Shown piece after piece: positions 6,946-15,605 of a stretch of 33,478 bases of DNA. This stretch comes from Microcaldota archaeon (GTDB lineage: Archaea; Micrarchaeota; Micrarchaeia; Micrarchaeales; CABMGC01), in NCBI GenBank assembly GCA_028867135.1, contig JAGWGW010000009.1:1-33478 (forward strand), given 5' to 3'. Numbering within the stretch: the stretch's first letter is position 1; every line of letters begins with the position of its first letter. Both the position numbers and the translations under genes were made by a program. A model generated the notes under the pieces. The model was given only the letters and a program-made list of their open reading frames with translations. It did not search any database and had not been told where the DNA came from.

Positions 6946-7821
6946 ATGCCGGCAGATTTGAAATCACAGTCAGCAATGGAATACCTGATGACGTATGGAT
7001 GGGCGATACTCGCAATCGCCATCGTCATGGTCTCGCTCTATTCCCTCGGGATATTCAACCTAGGAAGCCTGCAGCCCACTGCAACTCCGGGTTCCTGCCA
7101 GGTGATAAGGACCGCTGCGCAGACGAGCCTCGCGGGGCAGTGTAATAATCTTATACCGAAGTACGTGGGGCAGTTCAACGGAGCGAACAGTTATGCTGAT
7201 ATCGGAAACTCTTCATCTCTCAACCTGATAAGCGCGTTTACAATTACCACATGGGTAAGCCCCAGATACCCTCCCAATTCGAATGTCGCATATGGCCAGT
7301 TGGCGGCCAAGACAGATTCGCAAGGGGCAGGCGGCTATGAGTTTGGATGGCTAGGGAACCAAAATCCATGTGCACCAATATATGTCACGAACGGCCCAAG
7401 CACCCTGAATAGCAACCAAAACATATGCACAAGCGGATGGTCCTTCATAGCTATGACCTTTGATGGGACAACGACCGTATTATACATCAATGGGCAGGCG
7501 CATGGCAGCAATAGCGGCATATCCTATCCTTCGAGCATACAGCATACCGGAATAGGAAGGGCACCTGGCAGGACAGGATACCCGTATAATGGTCTGATTG
7601 CCGATGTGCAGATTTATAACGCATCTCTTGACAGCTCGTCTCTCCAGACACTCTACAAAGAGGGAATCGGAGGGGATCCGATAAATCTGAATAATCTTAA
7701 AGGATGGTGGCCGCTCAACGGCGATGCGAACGACTATTCAGGGAATAACAACAAGGGCGTGCCCAACAACATCGTATGGAATGCGAACTGGCAATCTGGA
7801 TATACGCAGCCTACATCTTAG
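6946..7821 (+). CDS. Secreted LamG-domain protein with class III (prepilin-like) signal peptide
   Basis: This 291-residue protein has a type IV pilin-like start. A short basic head ending K6-S7 is followed by QSAMEYLM (Glu at +5 after a predicted S7/Q8 cut) and a hydrophobic helix to about residue 36. This matches the archaeal class III signal peptide and would let a prepilin peptidase process it into a pilus-like fibre or surface anchor. Residues 70-245 resemble a LamG/concanavalin-like lectin fold: YVGQFNGANSYADIG, FTITTWVSP, GWSFIAMTFDG and a closing GLIADVQIYN. LamG domains usually bind glycans or matrix. Cysteines at about 51, 66, 136 and 154 could form disulfides outside the cell. A TATA-like ATTTTATC is about 26 bp upstream. 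The ligand is unknown. Confidence 0.82.
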   Translation: MPADLKSQSAMEYLMTYGWAILAIAIVMVSLYSLGIFNLGSLQPTATPGSCQVIRTAAQTSLAGQCNNLIPKYVGQFNGANSYADIGNSSSLNLISAFTITTWVSPRYPPNSNVAYGQLAAKTDSQGAGGYEFGWLGNQNPCAPIYVTNGPSTLNSNQNICTSGWSFIAMTFDGTTTVLYINGQAHGSNSGISYPSSIQHTGIGRAPGRTGYPYNGLIADVQIYNASLDSSSLQTLYKEGIGGDPINLNNLKGWWPLNGDANDYSGNNNKGVPNNIVWNANWQSGYTQPTS

Positions 7822-7828
7822 AAACAGT

Positions 7829-8059
7829 TTATGCAGGGGAGATGAAAAGGATGTTTCCTCCCCTTAGGAGTATTGTTCCGAGCTTCGCCTTCAGGTTTCC
7901 TTCGTCAAGCTCTTCAGCAGTGTCTATGACTATGTTCATGTGCGCATCGAACGAGACTACCTTGCCCCTTATGTCTGTTCCATTCTTCAGCCTTATCAGC
8001 ACCTGCTGGCCTATTGCCTTGTTGAGCAGGTCGAACGGCCTTTCATTTGTCAACGTCAA
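7829..8059 (-). CDS. Sm-like archaeal RNA-binding protein (LSM/SmAP)
   Basis: This 76-residue Sm-fold protein has Sm1 (IGQQVLIRLKNGTDIRGKVVSFDAHMNIV, written here only as a landmark spanning residues 16-44) with its conserved Asp and Asn, and Sm2 (LGTILLRGGNILFI) with the Arg-Gly pair that binds uridines. It should form a heptameric ring for RNA binding. No ATG is available upstream in frame. TTG at 8059 is the likely start because TATA-like CATATAAG lies about 25 bp upstream; TTG 8053 is an alternative. It lies downstream of the RNA polymerase operon and the 53-residue small gene, but seems to have its own promoter. Confidence 0.93.
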   Translation of the reverse strand: MTLTNERPFDLLNKAIGQQVLIRLKNGTDIRGKVVSFDAHMNIVIDTAEELDEGNLKAKLGTILLRGGNILFISPA

Positions 8060-8104
8060 AACCCCAATATTCTTGCTTATATGGCAAAGGATAAATTATT
8101 ATAA

Positions 8105-8266
8105 CTAAGTGCGTTTCAGCACTTTTCCGTCCCTTGCTATCAGCGATTCCTGCTTTGGATACCTCGCGGACTCTTTCAGCACAGCAGCCGTGAATTTTAT
8201 TCTGTCCTGAATCCTCCTTACGCTGTTCTGCATCCTGAATCTTCGTTGCTTGTTCGGATGCTCCAT
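8105..8266 (-). CDS. 53-residue basic protein, last gene of the rpo operon (unknown)
   Basis: This small open frame encodes 53 residues, starting MEHPNKQRRF and ending KVLKRT, with a net positive charge and a long predicted helix (about 8-35). No membrane segment or metal motif is present and no family is recognised. Its ATG begins 2 nt after the rpoA'' stop (TGA-GC-ATG), the tight coupling expected of a real operon member. Codon choice (AGG, ATA, AAG) matches its neighbours. In many euryarchaea this slot holds rpl30e, nusA and rps12; the protein resembles none of them. An RNA polymerase- or RNA-binding role is only a guess from position and charge. Confidence 0.6.
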   Translation of the reverse strand: MEHPNKQRRFRMQNSVRRIQDRIKFTAAVLKESARYPKQESLIARDGKVLKRT

Positions 8267-8268
8267 GC

Positions 8269-9330
8269 TCAATCCTTCTTGCTCTTTATCTTTGCCATGT
8301 CCTCCTTCTTTATCGTGAGCCTTACGGATCCCGTTCCGATAGGAATCTGCTTGCCTACGAGTATGTTCTCGGTCACCCCTTTCATCGGGTCCACCTCCCC
8401 ATACGCAGCCGCATGGATGAGATGCTTGACCGTTTCCTCGTAGGCGGCCCTTGCGAACACAGAATTCTTCTCTCCGCTGAGCCCGTGCCTCCCGACCCCT
8501 TTCGGAATTCCGCTCGCGGTCATCGCGTCTGAGATGAGGTACAGATGCCTCTGGTTTACCGATATCTTCTGCTCGTCCAATGTTTTCTTGAGCTCGTTTG
8601 CGAGCGCGTTCCTTGCCGCCTCTATTCCGAAGAGCCTGTAAACCGCGAATATGTCGTTCGTGGTTATCCTTGACTTGTCGATGCCTGCAACATTGATTAT
8701 GCCCTCCATGTTGCTTCCTGCAGCTACAAGGTAGAACTCTCCGGTCTTTTCCTCCTTCCTTATCATCACCTTTCCTGCGCCCTCTATGCCGCTTATTACG
8801 CTCTTCTGGATCTTGACCGTCGTTGCCCTTATCAGCTTGAGGTTCTTGGTGTGCATGTGCACTGTGACGGATTTCTCGTCCTCAGCCTTGGCATCAACCT
8901 CGAGGAGCTTCTCCAGCCTTGCGGCTACCTGCTTCGGGGTCAGGCCCTCGAGCTCGAGCTCCTGCTTGTTGAACAGGAACCTTATCGTGCCCTTGGAGAA
9001 GTTCTCTATTGTCCTTCTTATTATGTTGGACATGATCACCTCGTTGATCTTCTTCTGCATCTCCTCCGCCTTGTCGAAGCTCTTGTTTATGCTCTTCTCC
9101 AGGTATATGTACGTTACGGGGGTTGCGGGCTTCTTCTTCGCGTCCACGAGCTCCACTATCCTTGGAAGCCCTGATGTCGAAATCGTCGATTCTATTCCTG
9201 CAAGGTGGAACGACCTGAGGATCATCTGCGTTCCAGGCTCTCCGACAGATTGCGCGGCTATCATCCCTACGGGCTCGCCGTACTGGACCATGTACTTCTC
9301 CTTGTTCTTATCGATGATGTTCTTGGCCAT
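8269..9330 (-). CDS. rpoA2: DNA-directed RNA polymerase subunit A'' (Rpo1C)
   Basis: This 353-residue protein is the C-terminal part of the archaeal largest subunit. It forms the jaw and the second half of the trigger-loop/cleft region of RNA polymerase. The N-terminal hallmark [20 protein letters not shown] is at residues 18-37, followed by RSFHLAG. The C-terminal block [22 protein letters not shown] is the conserved clamp/cleft end; only parts are quoted here for recognition. Length is slightly short for the family. It begins 1 nt after the rpoA' stop, so the two are coupled. A 53-residue gene follows after 2 nt. Confidence 0.98.
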   Translation of the reverse strand: MAKNIIDKNKEKYMVQYGEPVGMIAAQSVGEPGTQMILRSFHLAGIESTISTSGLPRIVELVDAKKKPATPVTYIYLEKSINKSFDKAEEMQKKINEVIMSNIIRRTIENFSKGTIRFLFNKQELELEGLTPKQVAARLEKLLEVDAKAEDEKSVTVHMHTKNLKLIRATTVKIQKSVISGIEGAGKVMIRKEEKTGEFYLVAAGSNMEGIINVAGIDKSRITTNDIFAVYRLFGIEAARNALANELKKTLDEQKISVNQRHLYLISDAMTASGIPKGVGRHGLSGEKNSVFARAAYEETVKHLIHAAAYGEVDPMKGVTENILVGKQIPIGTGSVRLTIKKEDMAKIKSKKD

Positions 9331-9331
9331 T

Positions 9332-11887
9332 TTAATCGCTCTTCTTTGCAGATATCTTGGAGAGCTGCACGTTTATCGGGTTTATTGCGTCTCCTCCGTA
9401 TATTGTCTGGATTATGTTGTTGCTTGCGTCCCTCACGCTGTAATCGTCATCTATGCAGTAGTCCTGCAGCGCGTTGGACAGCCTTCTGTACAGGTATCCC
9501 GACCTTGCGGTCAGCAGCGCCTTGTACACCTCCGAGCTCCTTGAACCGACGGCGTGCATGAACAGGTCTATGGGCGCGAGCCCCGAATAGTAGCACGTTG
9601 CCACGAATCCCCTTGCCCCTGGCTTGATGTCGTTGGGCACTATGTGCGGCAGCACCCTGTTGCTATAGTACCCTCTCTTGATCCTGCCGCCTGAAAGCGT
9701 TGCCTGCTGGCCGAGGAACATCGTCATCTGCTCTATGTTCAGTATGCTCCCTCTTGATCCTGCCTGGGCCATCTGGAACGCGTTGTTGTCCTCATGCTCG
9801 TACTTTGCAAGGACTCCGCTGGCCTTCTCCCTGACTAGGTTAAGCTCCGCTATGATCATCCTTTCCAGCGACTCCCTCAACGTGTAGCCCATGAGCGCCT
9901 CGAGCTTCCTTGCCTTGTAGTCCCTTATCAGCTGCGTGCACTTTTCAAATGTCTCGGTGAGCAGCCTCGTCCTCTCGTCTTCCAGCTTCTTGTCCGTCTT
10001 GTACTCCTTTACGCCCACTGTGGTGCCTGCCAATGTTACGTAGGCGTCTGCAACCTTGGATGATACGAATATGAACCTCTTGAGCTCCTGGGGCCCGTAG
10101 TCCTCCCCGATCTTTGTCATGAGCGGATTCCTGCCCCTTCCGTAGGTGTCCTTGTTGAGCGTCCCCTCGATCAGCCTTCCGTTCTTCACTGTGAAATGGC
10201 CGGTGCCTGTCTTCATCTCGAAATCGAGGCCCCTCGGAAGTATCATTGAGAAGACGTCCTTGCCCTTGTACATGCCGTTCTTCTCGGGTTTAGGGAGCTC
10301 GTATATGCCTGCAAGCGAAAGCAGGTAAGCCGTCTCGGGCTTTGTAAGGTACGTCTCGTCCCTTGTGAGCAGGTACATGCCGGTTATGCCGTCTTCGTTG
10401 TTTGCGATTATGACCTCTCCGTCCCTAGGCGAGAATATCTGGAATTCCGGGCTCATGAGGTACTTCGCCTCGGACCTTGCCTCAAGCGTCTGCGGCACGT
10501 GGAGGTTCATTTCGTCTCCGTCGAAGTCTGCGTTGTATGGAGGCGTCACGCAGTAGTTCATCCTGAAGGTCTTGCCGCTCAGGACCTTGACCTTGTGGGC
10601 CATTATTGAGACCCTGTGCAGCGAAGGCTGCCTGTTGAACAGCACTATGTCGCCGTTCATAAGCTGTCTTTCCATTATGTCTCCTGCCGCAACTGACTTG
10701 AGTATCTCCTCCCTGTTCGCGTCGATTATCCTCTTCCTTTTCCCGTCCTTGCTTATTATGTTGATGACCATCGGATACTGCGACCTTGCCAGCATCTCCT
10801 TGGCCTTCTCGATGTTCCATTCCGTGACGTAGAACGGCACAGTGAGCTTCTCAGCTATCTCGATAGGCACGCCCACCTCGTCTATGTTTACGTTGGGGTC
10901 GACGCTGATCACCGTCCTTGCCGAGTAGTTGACCCTCTTGCCGCTGAGGTTGTACCTGAATCTGCCTTCCTTGCCCTTGAGCCTCTGGGTAAGCGTCTTG
11001 AGTGCCCTTCCGCTCCTGTGCCTTGCTGGAGGCAGGCTTGACGTCTCGTTGTTGAAGTATGTGGTCACGTGGTACTGCAGCAGTTCCCAGAGGTCGTCTA
11101 TGATTATCTGCGGCGCTCCGGCATTGAGGTTCTGCTCAAGCCTCTGGTTTATACGCATGATGTCCACGAGCTTGTGCGTCAGGTCGTCCTCGCTCCTCTC
11201 CCCGCTTTCAAGCGTGATCGAAGGCCTTACGTTGACAGGAGGCACGAGAAGATAGCTGAGTATCAGCCATTCGGGCCTGCTGGCCTGGCTGTCTATCCCC
11301 AGCACTGACAGGTCGTCGCCGCTGACCTTGGAAAGCTGGTCGCGTATCTCGTCGGGCTTCAGCTTGTATTCGTCGATGTAGAAATACGTCGGTGGCGAGA
11401 ACTTGAGCTTGCCCTTTACTGTTCCGCATCTCTCGCATTTCCTTATGTTCTTCAGCTTCTTGAGCATGCTGCTCTTCTGCTCCTCGCCCTGCTCGTCCTC
11501 CTCGTCGGCCTCTGCGGCCATAACGCCGAGGTTGCTGCCGAAGTTCTTCAGGTGCTCGTCGCTGAGCATGAGCCTGTGGCAGTTTCTGCAGGTTGACTGC
11601 AGTATCATGTACACTATCTTGGAAAATTCGGAATGTATGACAGGCCTGACCAGCTCTATGTGGCCGAAGTGGCCCGGGCATGTCTTGGCCCTGGCTCCGC
11701 ATGTCTTGCAGATGAGCCCAGGGTCGATCACTCCCAGCTTCTGGTCCAGCAGCCCGTCCTCTATAGGATACCCGTCCTCGTTGTACGTGTCAGGCACAGA
11801 CAGCTTCGCTACGCTCAGTTTCTTTATCTGCTCCGGGTTTATGACGCCGAATTTTATAAAGTCGATTACCTCTGTCTTCATAATCAT
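9332..11887 (-). CDS. rpoA1: DNA-directed RNA polymerase subunit A' (Rpo1N)
   Basis: This 851-residue protein is the N-terminal part of the largest subunit and carries the catalytic centre. NADFDGD at 452-458 supplies the three Asp residues that hold the active-site Mg2+. The clamp zinc site [19 protein letters not shown] lies near 61-79, with further CxxC pairs at CRNC and CERC. The switch and lid regions ([29 protein letters not shown]) are intact. ATG 11887 shares one base with the rpoB' stop (TGATG); an in-frame GTG at 11890 and an ATG at 11881 are alternatives. It is the fourth gene of a minus-strand operon rpoH-B''-B'-A'-A''. Confidence 0.98.
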   Translation of the reverse strand: MIMKTEVIDFIKFGVINPEQIKKLSVAKLSVPDTYNEDGYPIEDGLLDQKLGVIDPGLICKTCGARAKTCPGHFGHIELVRPVIHSEFSKIVYMILQSTCRNCHRLMLSDEHLKNFGSNLGVMAAEADEEDEQGEEQKSSMLKKLKNIRKCERCGTVKGKLKFSPPTYFYIDEYKLKPDEIRDQLSKVSGDDLSVLGIDSQASRPEWLILSYLLVPPVNVRPSITLESGERSEDDLTHKLVDIMRINQRLEQNLNAGAPQIIIDDLWELLQYHVTTYFNNETSSLPPARHRSGRALKTLTQRLKGKEGRFRYNLSGKRVNYSARTVISVDPNVNIDEVGVPIEIAEKLTVPFYVTEWNIEKAKEMLARSQYPMVINIISKDGKRKRIIDANREEILKSVAAGDIMERQLMNGDIVLFNRQPSLHRVSIMAHKVKVLSGKTFRMNYCVTPPYNADFDGDEMNLHVPQTLEARSEAKYLMSPEFQIFSPRDGEVIIANNEDGITGMYLLTRDETYLTKPETAYLLSLAGIYELPKPEKNGMYKGKDVFSMILPRGLDFEMKTGTGHFTVKNGRLIEGTLNKDTYGRGRNPLMTKIGEDYGPQELKRFIFVSSKVADAYVTLAGTTVGVKEYKTDKKLEDERTRLLTETFEKCTQLIRDYKARKLEALMGYTLRESLERMIIAELNLVREKASGVLAKYEHEDNNAFQMAQAGSRGSILNIEQMTMFLGQQATLSGGRIKRGYYSNRVLPHIVPNDIKPGARGFVATCYYSGLAPIDLFMHAVGSRSSEVYKALLTARSGYLYRRLSNALQDYCIDDDYSVRDASNNIIQTIYGGDAINPINVQLSKISAKKSD

Positions 11888-13716
11888 CACTCGTTGAGCT
11901 TCACGCTCGGAAGTATGTGCAGGGACTTGATCTCGTCAAGCAGCACCTTGAACGCGTAGCTTATCTCCACCTCTGAGAAGCTGTTGGACTTGCAGAGCGG
12001 GCAGACATTAACCTTCTTGATGTGATCGTAATAGCCGAATGAGCCGCACTCCTTGCATATGAGCACCTCTGTCTTGTCGCTCTGGTCCAGCAATCTCTCC
12101 TTGAGCAGCAGGCTCGCTCCGTATCCTATGAGCGCGTCACGTTCCATCTCCCCGAATCTCAACGCTCCCTGCCTTGCCTTTCCTTCAGTCGGCTGGTGGG
12201 TGAGTATCTGCACCTTTCCTCTGCTCCTCACCTGTATCTTGTTGCTCACCATGTGGTAGAGCCTGTTGTAGTAGACCACGCCTGTAAACACCTGCGCCTT
12301 GAACGGCATGCCGGTTATCCCATCGTAGAGGACCTCGTTCCCGTTCTGGTCGAATCCGTAATTGTTCAGTATCTTACCGTACTGCTCTAGCCTGTCTGTG
12401 CCCTTGTCCGTGAATGCTGTTCCGTCAAGAGGCGCTCCGTTGAGAGCTGCAGCTTTTCCTGCAAGCATCTCGAGCAGGTGGCCGAATGTAAGCCTTGTAG
12501 GTATCGAGTGCGGGTTGAGCAGCAGATCTGGCACTATGCCCTCGGCCGTGAACGGCATGTCTTCTGGAGGGACCAGCAGCGCGACTACCCCCTTCTGCCC
12601 GTGCCTGCTTGCGAACTTGTCCCCGTTCTCAGGTATCTTCAGGCTCCTTATCCTTATCTTGACTATCTTGGTCGCACCTGTCGATTCCGTAAGTATGACG
12701 CTGTCTACGGTTCCTTTCTCCCCCGTCTTCAGCACCGTTGAATCGTCGCGGACCTTCTCCTCGAGGCCGCCTGCCCCTATGTTCTCCTCGAGGAACCTTG
12801 GCGGCGCTACCTTGCCTATCAGCGCCTCGCCTTCCTGGATCTGCATCTCAGGCTCTATGATCCCGTCCTCGCTGAGCTTTGAGTATACGTTCTCTCCCAT
12901 GTATCCCTCCGCTGTCGGCGCAGGTATCTTGAACCTGTCCCTCTGGCCTCCAGGATACCTTCTCTCCTCGTCAGAATAGGTCTTGTAGAAGATCGATCTT
13001 CCAAGGCCTCTCTCCACGGCTGCCCTGTTGAGCACTATAGCGTCTGCCATGTTGTAGCCGTAGTAAGTTGACAGCGCCACGACGAAGTTCTGGCCTGATG
13101 GGTGGTTTTTTATGTTGGTGAAGTCGTAGGCTGTTGTGGTCACTGCGGGTATCTGCGGATAGAATAGAAGATAGGCCCTTGAATCGAACCTCTGGTTGAA
13201 GTTGGTTGCGTAAAGACCCTCTGCCTGCTTTGTGAAGTTCGCAAGCATAGCGTGCCTTGCTAGAGAGTTGTGCTCCGGGAACGGCGACGTGTTTATAGTG
13301 AATCCGAAGATCGACGCTATGTCGACCTCCATGTGCGTTGTGCGGTCAGTGATGTCGTGCTCGGTGAATGCCACGAGCGCGTTCTCCTCCTCCTCCGCAT
13401 CAAGGTACTCGATTATCCCGTTCCTTACAAGATAGTTGAAGTTTATCTCCCTGCTGCTGAGCTTCTCAAGTATGTCCTTGGTCATCTTTGGAGCCATGTT
13501 CTCCACTATTATGTAGGGCTTCCTGACCCTTCCCCTGTCAGTGTTTATGTTGACGACATTGAGCTTCTCTATGTATGCGACGTTTACCTCGCCCGATATG
13601 ACTCCCTTCCTCCTTGCGCTCCTCACCTCGCTGACGAACTTCAAAGGATCCTCAACGAATCCTATTATCCTGCCATTAAGGTAAAGGTAAGTTTTCCCAT
13701 GAGTCTTCAATGCCAT
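11887..13716 (-). CDS. rpoB1: DNA-directed RNA polymerase subunit B' (Rpo2C)
   Basis: This 609-residue protein is the C-terminal half of the split second-largest subunit. It includes the hybrid-binding and clamp-anchor regions: NMADAIVLNRAAVERGLG, GDKFASRHGQKGV (contacts to the active site and RNA), LTFGHLLEM, and RFGEMERDALIGYGA. A C-terminal zinc ribbon CKEC...CPLC sits near the end. The frame is open upstream to 13872, but that part overlaps rpoB'' and does not look like polymerase. ATG 13716 (MALKTHGKTYL) is the natural start, 5 nt after the rpoB'' stop. Splitting of B into B'' and B' is known in methanogens, Archaeoglobus and haloarchaea. Confidence 0.98.
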   Translation of the reverse strand: MALKTHGKTYLYLNGRIIGFVEDPLKFVSEVRSARRKGVISGEVNVAYIEKLNVVNINTDRGRVRKPYIIVENMAPKMTKDILEKLSSREINFNYLVRNGIIEYLDAEEEENALVAFTEHDITDRTTHMEVDIASIFGFTINTSPFPEHNSLARHAMLANFTKQAEGLYATNFNQRFDSRAYLLFYPQIPAVTTTAYDFTNIKNHPSGQNFVVALSTYYGYNMADAIVLNRAAVERGLGRSIFYKTYSDEERRYPGGQRDRFKIPAPTAEGYMGENVYSKLSEDGIIEPEMQIQEGEALIGKVAPPRFLEENIGAGGLEEKVRDDSTVLKTGEKGTVDSVILTESTGATKIVKIRIRSLKIPENGDKFASRHGQKGVVALLVPPEDMPFTAEGIVPDLLLNPHSIPTRLTFGHLLEMLAGKAAALNGAPLDGTAFTDKGTDRLEQYGKILNNYGFDQNGNEVLYDGITGMPFKAQVFTGVVYYNRLYHMVSNKIQVRSRGKVQILTHQPTEGKARQGALRFGEMERDALIGYGASLLLKERLLDQSDKTEVLICKECGSFGYYDHIKKVNVCPLCKSNSFSEVEISYAFKVLLDEIKSLHILPSVKLNE

Positions 13717-13721
13717 AATAA

Positions 13722-15197
13722 TCACAACGGCTCTATCTTCGAGAGCTCCTTTATCTTCGCTTCTGTCAGCTTCTCCTCGGCTCCTACAGTGACCTTTGCC
13801 ATGAGCGCTAGATACTTGGTGAGCCCTACCTCCTGGCCTTCGGGGGTTTCCGAAGGGCATATCTTGCCCCACTGGGTTCCGTGCACATCCCTTGCCTTGA
13901 AGTGTGGGTGCTTCTTAGCCAGCGGGGATTTTACCCTCCTCAGATGCGTGTAGGTGCTTATTATGTTGGTCCTGTCGAGCACCTGCGATACTCCCGTCTG
14001 CCCCGCAACCCACGTCCCTGTACCCATCGCGTATGCGATTCTTTCCGTTATCGTGTCGGGGTTGATTATAGACTGGATGCTGAGCTTCCTGCCTCTTGCG
14101 CTCGTCCTCTCTATCTGGTACTTGACCTCTTTTGTGAAGAACCTGAACGCGTATGCGAACAGCTCCTCCATCAGCTCTCCTGCGAACTTTACCCTTTTGT
14201 TAGCGTAATGGTCCTTGTCGTCCTCCTTCGCCATCCTGTTCGCTATTATCGTAGACTTCCTTGCCATCTGTATCAGGTACTTGCCCTTCTGGAATCTGTC
14301 GTCGGGGGTCTCGCCTATGTGCGGCAGCAGGTAGTTGTCAATCTGCGTCTCGGCCCTCCTCTGCTGGTATTCCTTGGCCTGGCCAGGCGCGGCGAGCTTC
14401 CCGAGCTCTATGAGCGCTTCTGACTGGTTCATCTCGCGGAATTCGCCGTTGACGTCAAGGTTGAGCATCATGTCGTTCTTGAACTGGAGCAGGTCTTCTG
14501 AATATTCGAGCATGTCAGTAGGCTTCACGCCGAGGGCCCTGAGCAGCAGTATGAAGTTTATGCTCTTTGTGGTGGTCGGGAAGTCTACCACGAACATGCC
14601 GCTCTGGTTCCTTGTGACCACGCACCTTGCCCTGAAGCCTGGAGCGGTTGAGAACACGACGCTGGAAACCTTGTCGCCTCCCTTCTTCTTGGTCGTTATT
14701 ATCCTGTTCGCTGCTATGTCTTCGAGCCCTATCAGGACCCTTTCCACTCCCTTGATTATGAAGTATCCGCCGGGGTCGTCTGGATCGTCGCCGTTCTCTA
14801 TCAGCTGCGCTGTGGAAGCGTTCTTTGTGTAGCAGAGATTGGACTTTACCATTATCGGAAGCTCTCCGACGAATACCTCTCCGAAGGAGGCGGATTTCTC
14901 TATGCCGCGTATTATCGGGACGACCTCGATGAATATTGGCGCCGCGTATGTCAGGTTCCTCAGCCTCGTCTCGTTCGGCATTATCGGCCTTCGCGAGCCG
15001 TCTGCTTCTATAACAGAAGCCTTGTCTAGCCTTACCTTGCCGAGCCTCAGGGCGAATCCCTCTATCGACGGCTCTATTATGTTCTTCCTGTTTATGACGT
15101 TCTGTATACCTGTATCAAGGAACCTGTTGAACGACTCGACCTGATGCTGCACAAGCGGGTTTGTGTTCAGGTACGATTCTAGGATTGTTGATGTCAT
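13722..15197 (-). CDS. rpoB2: DNA-directed RNA polymerase subunit B'' (Rpo2N)
   Basis: This 491-residue protein is the N-terminal half of the split RpoB, covering protrusion, lobe and fork. Recognisable blocks include LVQHQVESFNRFLD near the start, GYFIIKGVERVLIGLE, RDKDHYANKRVKF-like KDHYANKRVKFAGELM, and the fork region QVLDRTNIISTYTHLRRVKSPL followed by VHGTQWGKICPSETPEGQ. The protein ends soon after SETPEGQEVGLTKYLALMAKV, where the B''/B' split is normally placed. It begins 9 nt after the rpoH stop. There is no sign of damage. Confidence 0.98.
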   Translation of the reverse strand: MTSTILESYLNTNPLVQHQVESFNRFLDTGIQNVINRKNIIEPSIEGFALRLGKVRLDKASVIEADGSRRPIMPNETRLRNLTYAAPIFIEVVPIIRGIEKSASFGEVFVGELPIMVKSNLCYTKNASTAQLIENGDDPDDPGGYFIIKGVERVLIGLEDIAANRIITTKKKGGDKVSSVVFSTAPGFRARCVVTRNQSGMFVVDFPTTTKSINFILLLRALGVKPTDMLEYSEDLLQFKNDMMLNLDVNGEFREMNQSEALIELGKLAAPGQAKEYQQRRAETQIDNYLLPHIGETPDDRFQKGKYLIQMARKSTIIANRMAKEDDKDHYANKRVKFAGELMEELFAYAFRFFTKEVKYQIERTSARGRKLSIQSIINPDTITERIAYAMGTGTWVAGQTGVSQVLDRTNIISTYTHLRRVKSPLAKKHPHFKARDVHGTQWGKICPSETPEGQEVGLTKYLALMAKVTVGAEEKLTEAKIKELSKIEPL

Positions 15198-15206
15198 GAT
15201 ATCACG

Positions 15207-15437
15207 CTAGCCCTCCACCACTATCCTGTAGTAGAGGAATTCGTTTCCGTTGTCACTCCTGTATATCTTCAGCACATCCCCGGGCTTTGCCTGGAGCTTC
15301 ACAGACTGCGGATCCGATGACAGTATCTTCGGCAGCCTTTCTGTTGTGATTCCCTTCTCCTTGCACAGTTCCTTTACTTCGCTCTCGCTCATTATCTCAT
15401 GCGGTGGTACGTTCTCATGGTCGCTCCTTGGAATCAA
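15207..15437 (-). CDS. rpoH: DNA-directed RNA polymerase subunit H (Rpo5)
   Basis: This is the small, first-in-operon subunit that sits at the polymerase jaw, homologous to the C-terminal part of eukaryotic RPB5. Diagnostic sequence is DHENVPPHEIMSESEVKELC, then LPKILSSDP and the C-terminal YYRIVVEG. No ATG is in a suitable place. TTG 15437 is chosen because the minus strand carries AGGTG (15447-15443) ending 5 nt before it, and because it gives 76 residues, close to family length. GTG 15458 (83 residues) is the alternative. TATA-like TTTTATAAG at about 15495-15503 would start transcription near 15472. The whole polymerase operon probably depends on it. Confidence 0.93.
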   Translation of the reverse strand: MIPRSDHENVPPHEIMSESEVKELCKEKGITTERLPKILSSDPQSVKLQAKPGDVLKIYRSDNGNEFLYYRIVVEG

Positions 15438-15605
15438 CAATACACCTAAAATAAGCACTAGCGAAGGCAGCTACCAAGGTATATGGATAACAAAGCTTAT
15501 AAAATCTGTTATGGATTGCGTAACCGCGCTACCCAGTAAGACTACCTTTGACTGCGTCCAATTATATGGTACCTATCTACTATTTAAGTATTATCTGCAA
15601 TTCCC

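Noticed and set aside
13717-13872. 52-residue N-terminal extension in the rpoB' frame
   Set aside because: It overlaps the conserved end of rpoB'' in another frame and has no resemblance to polymerase; the family start is MALKTHG at 13716.
9332-15197. Many long open frames on the plus strand opposite the polymerase genes
   Set aside because: They are antisense frames created by the codon bias of the real genes; their translations lack any domain pattern.
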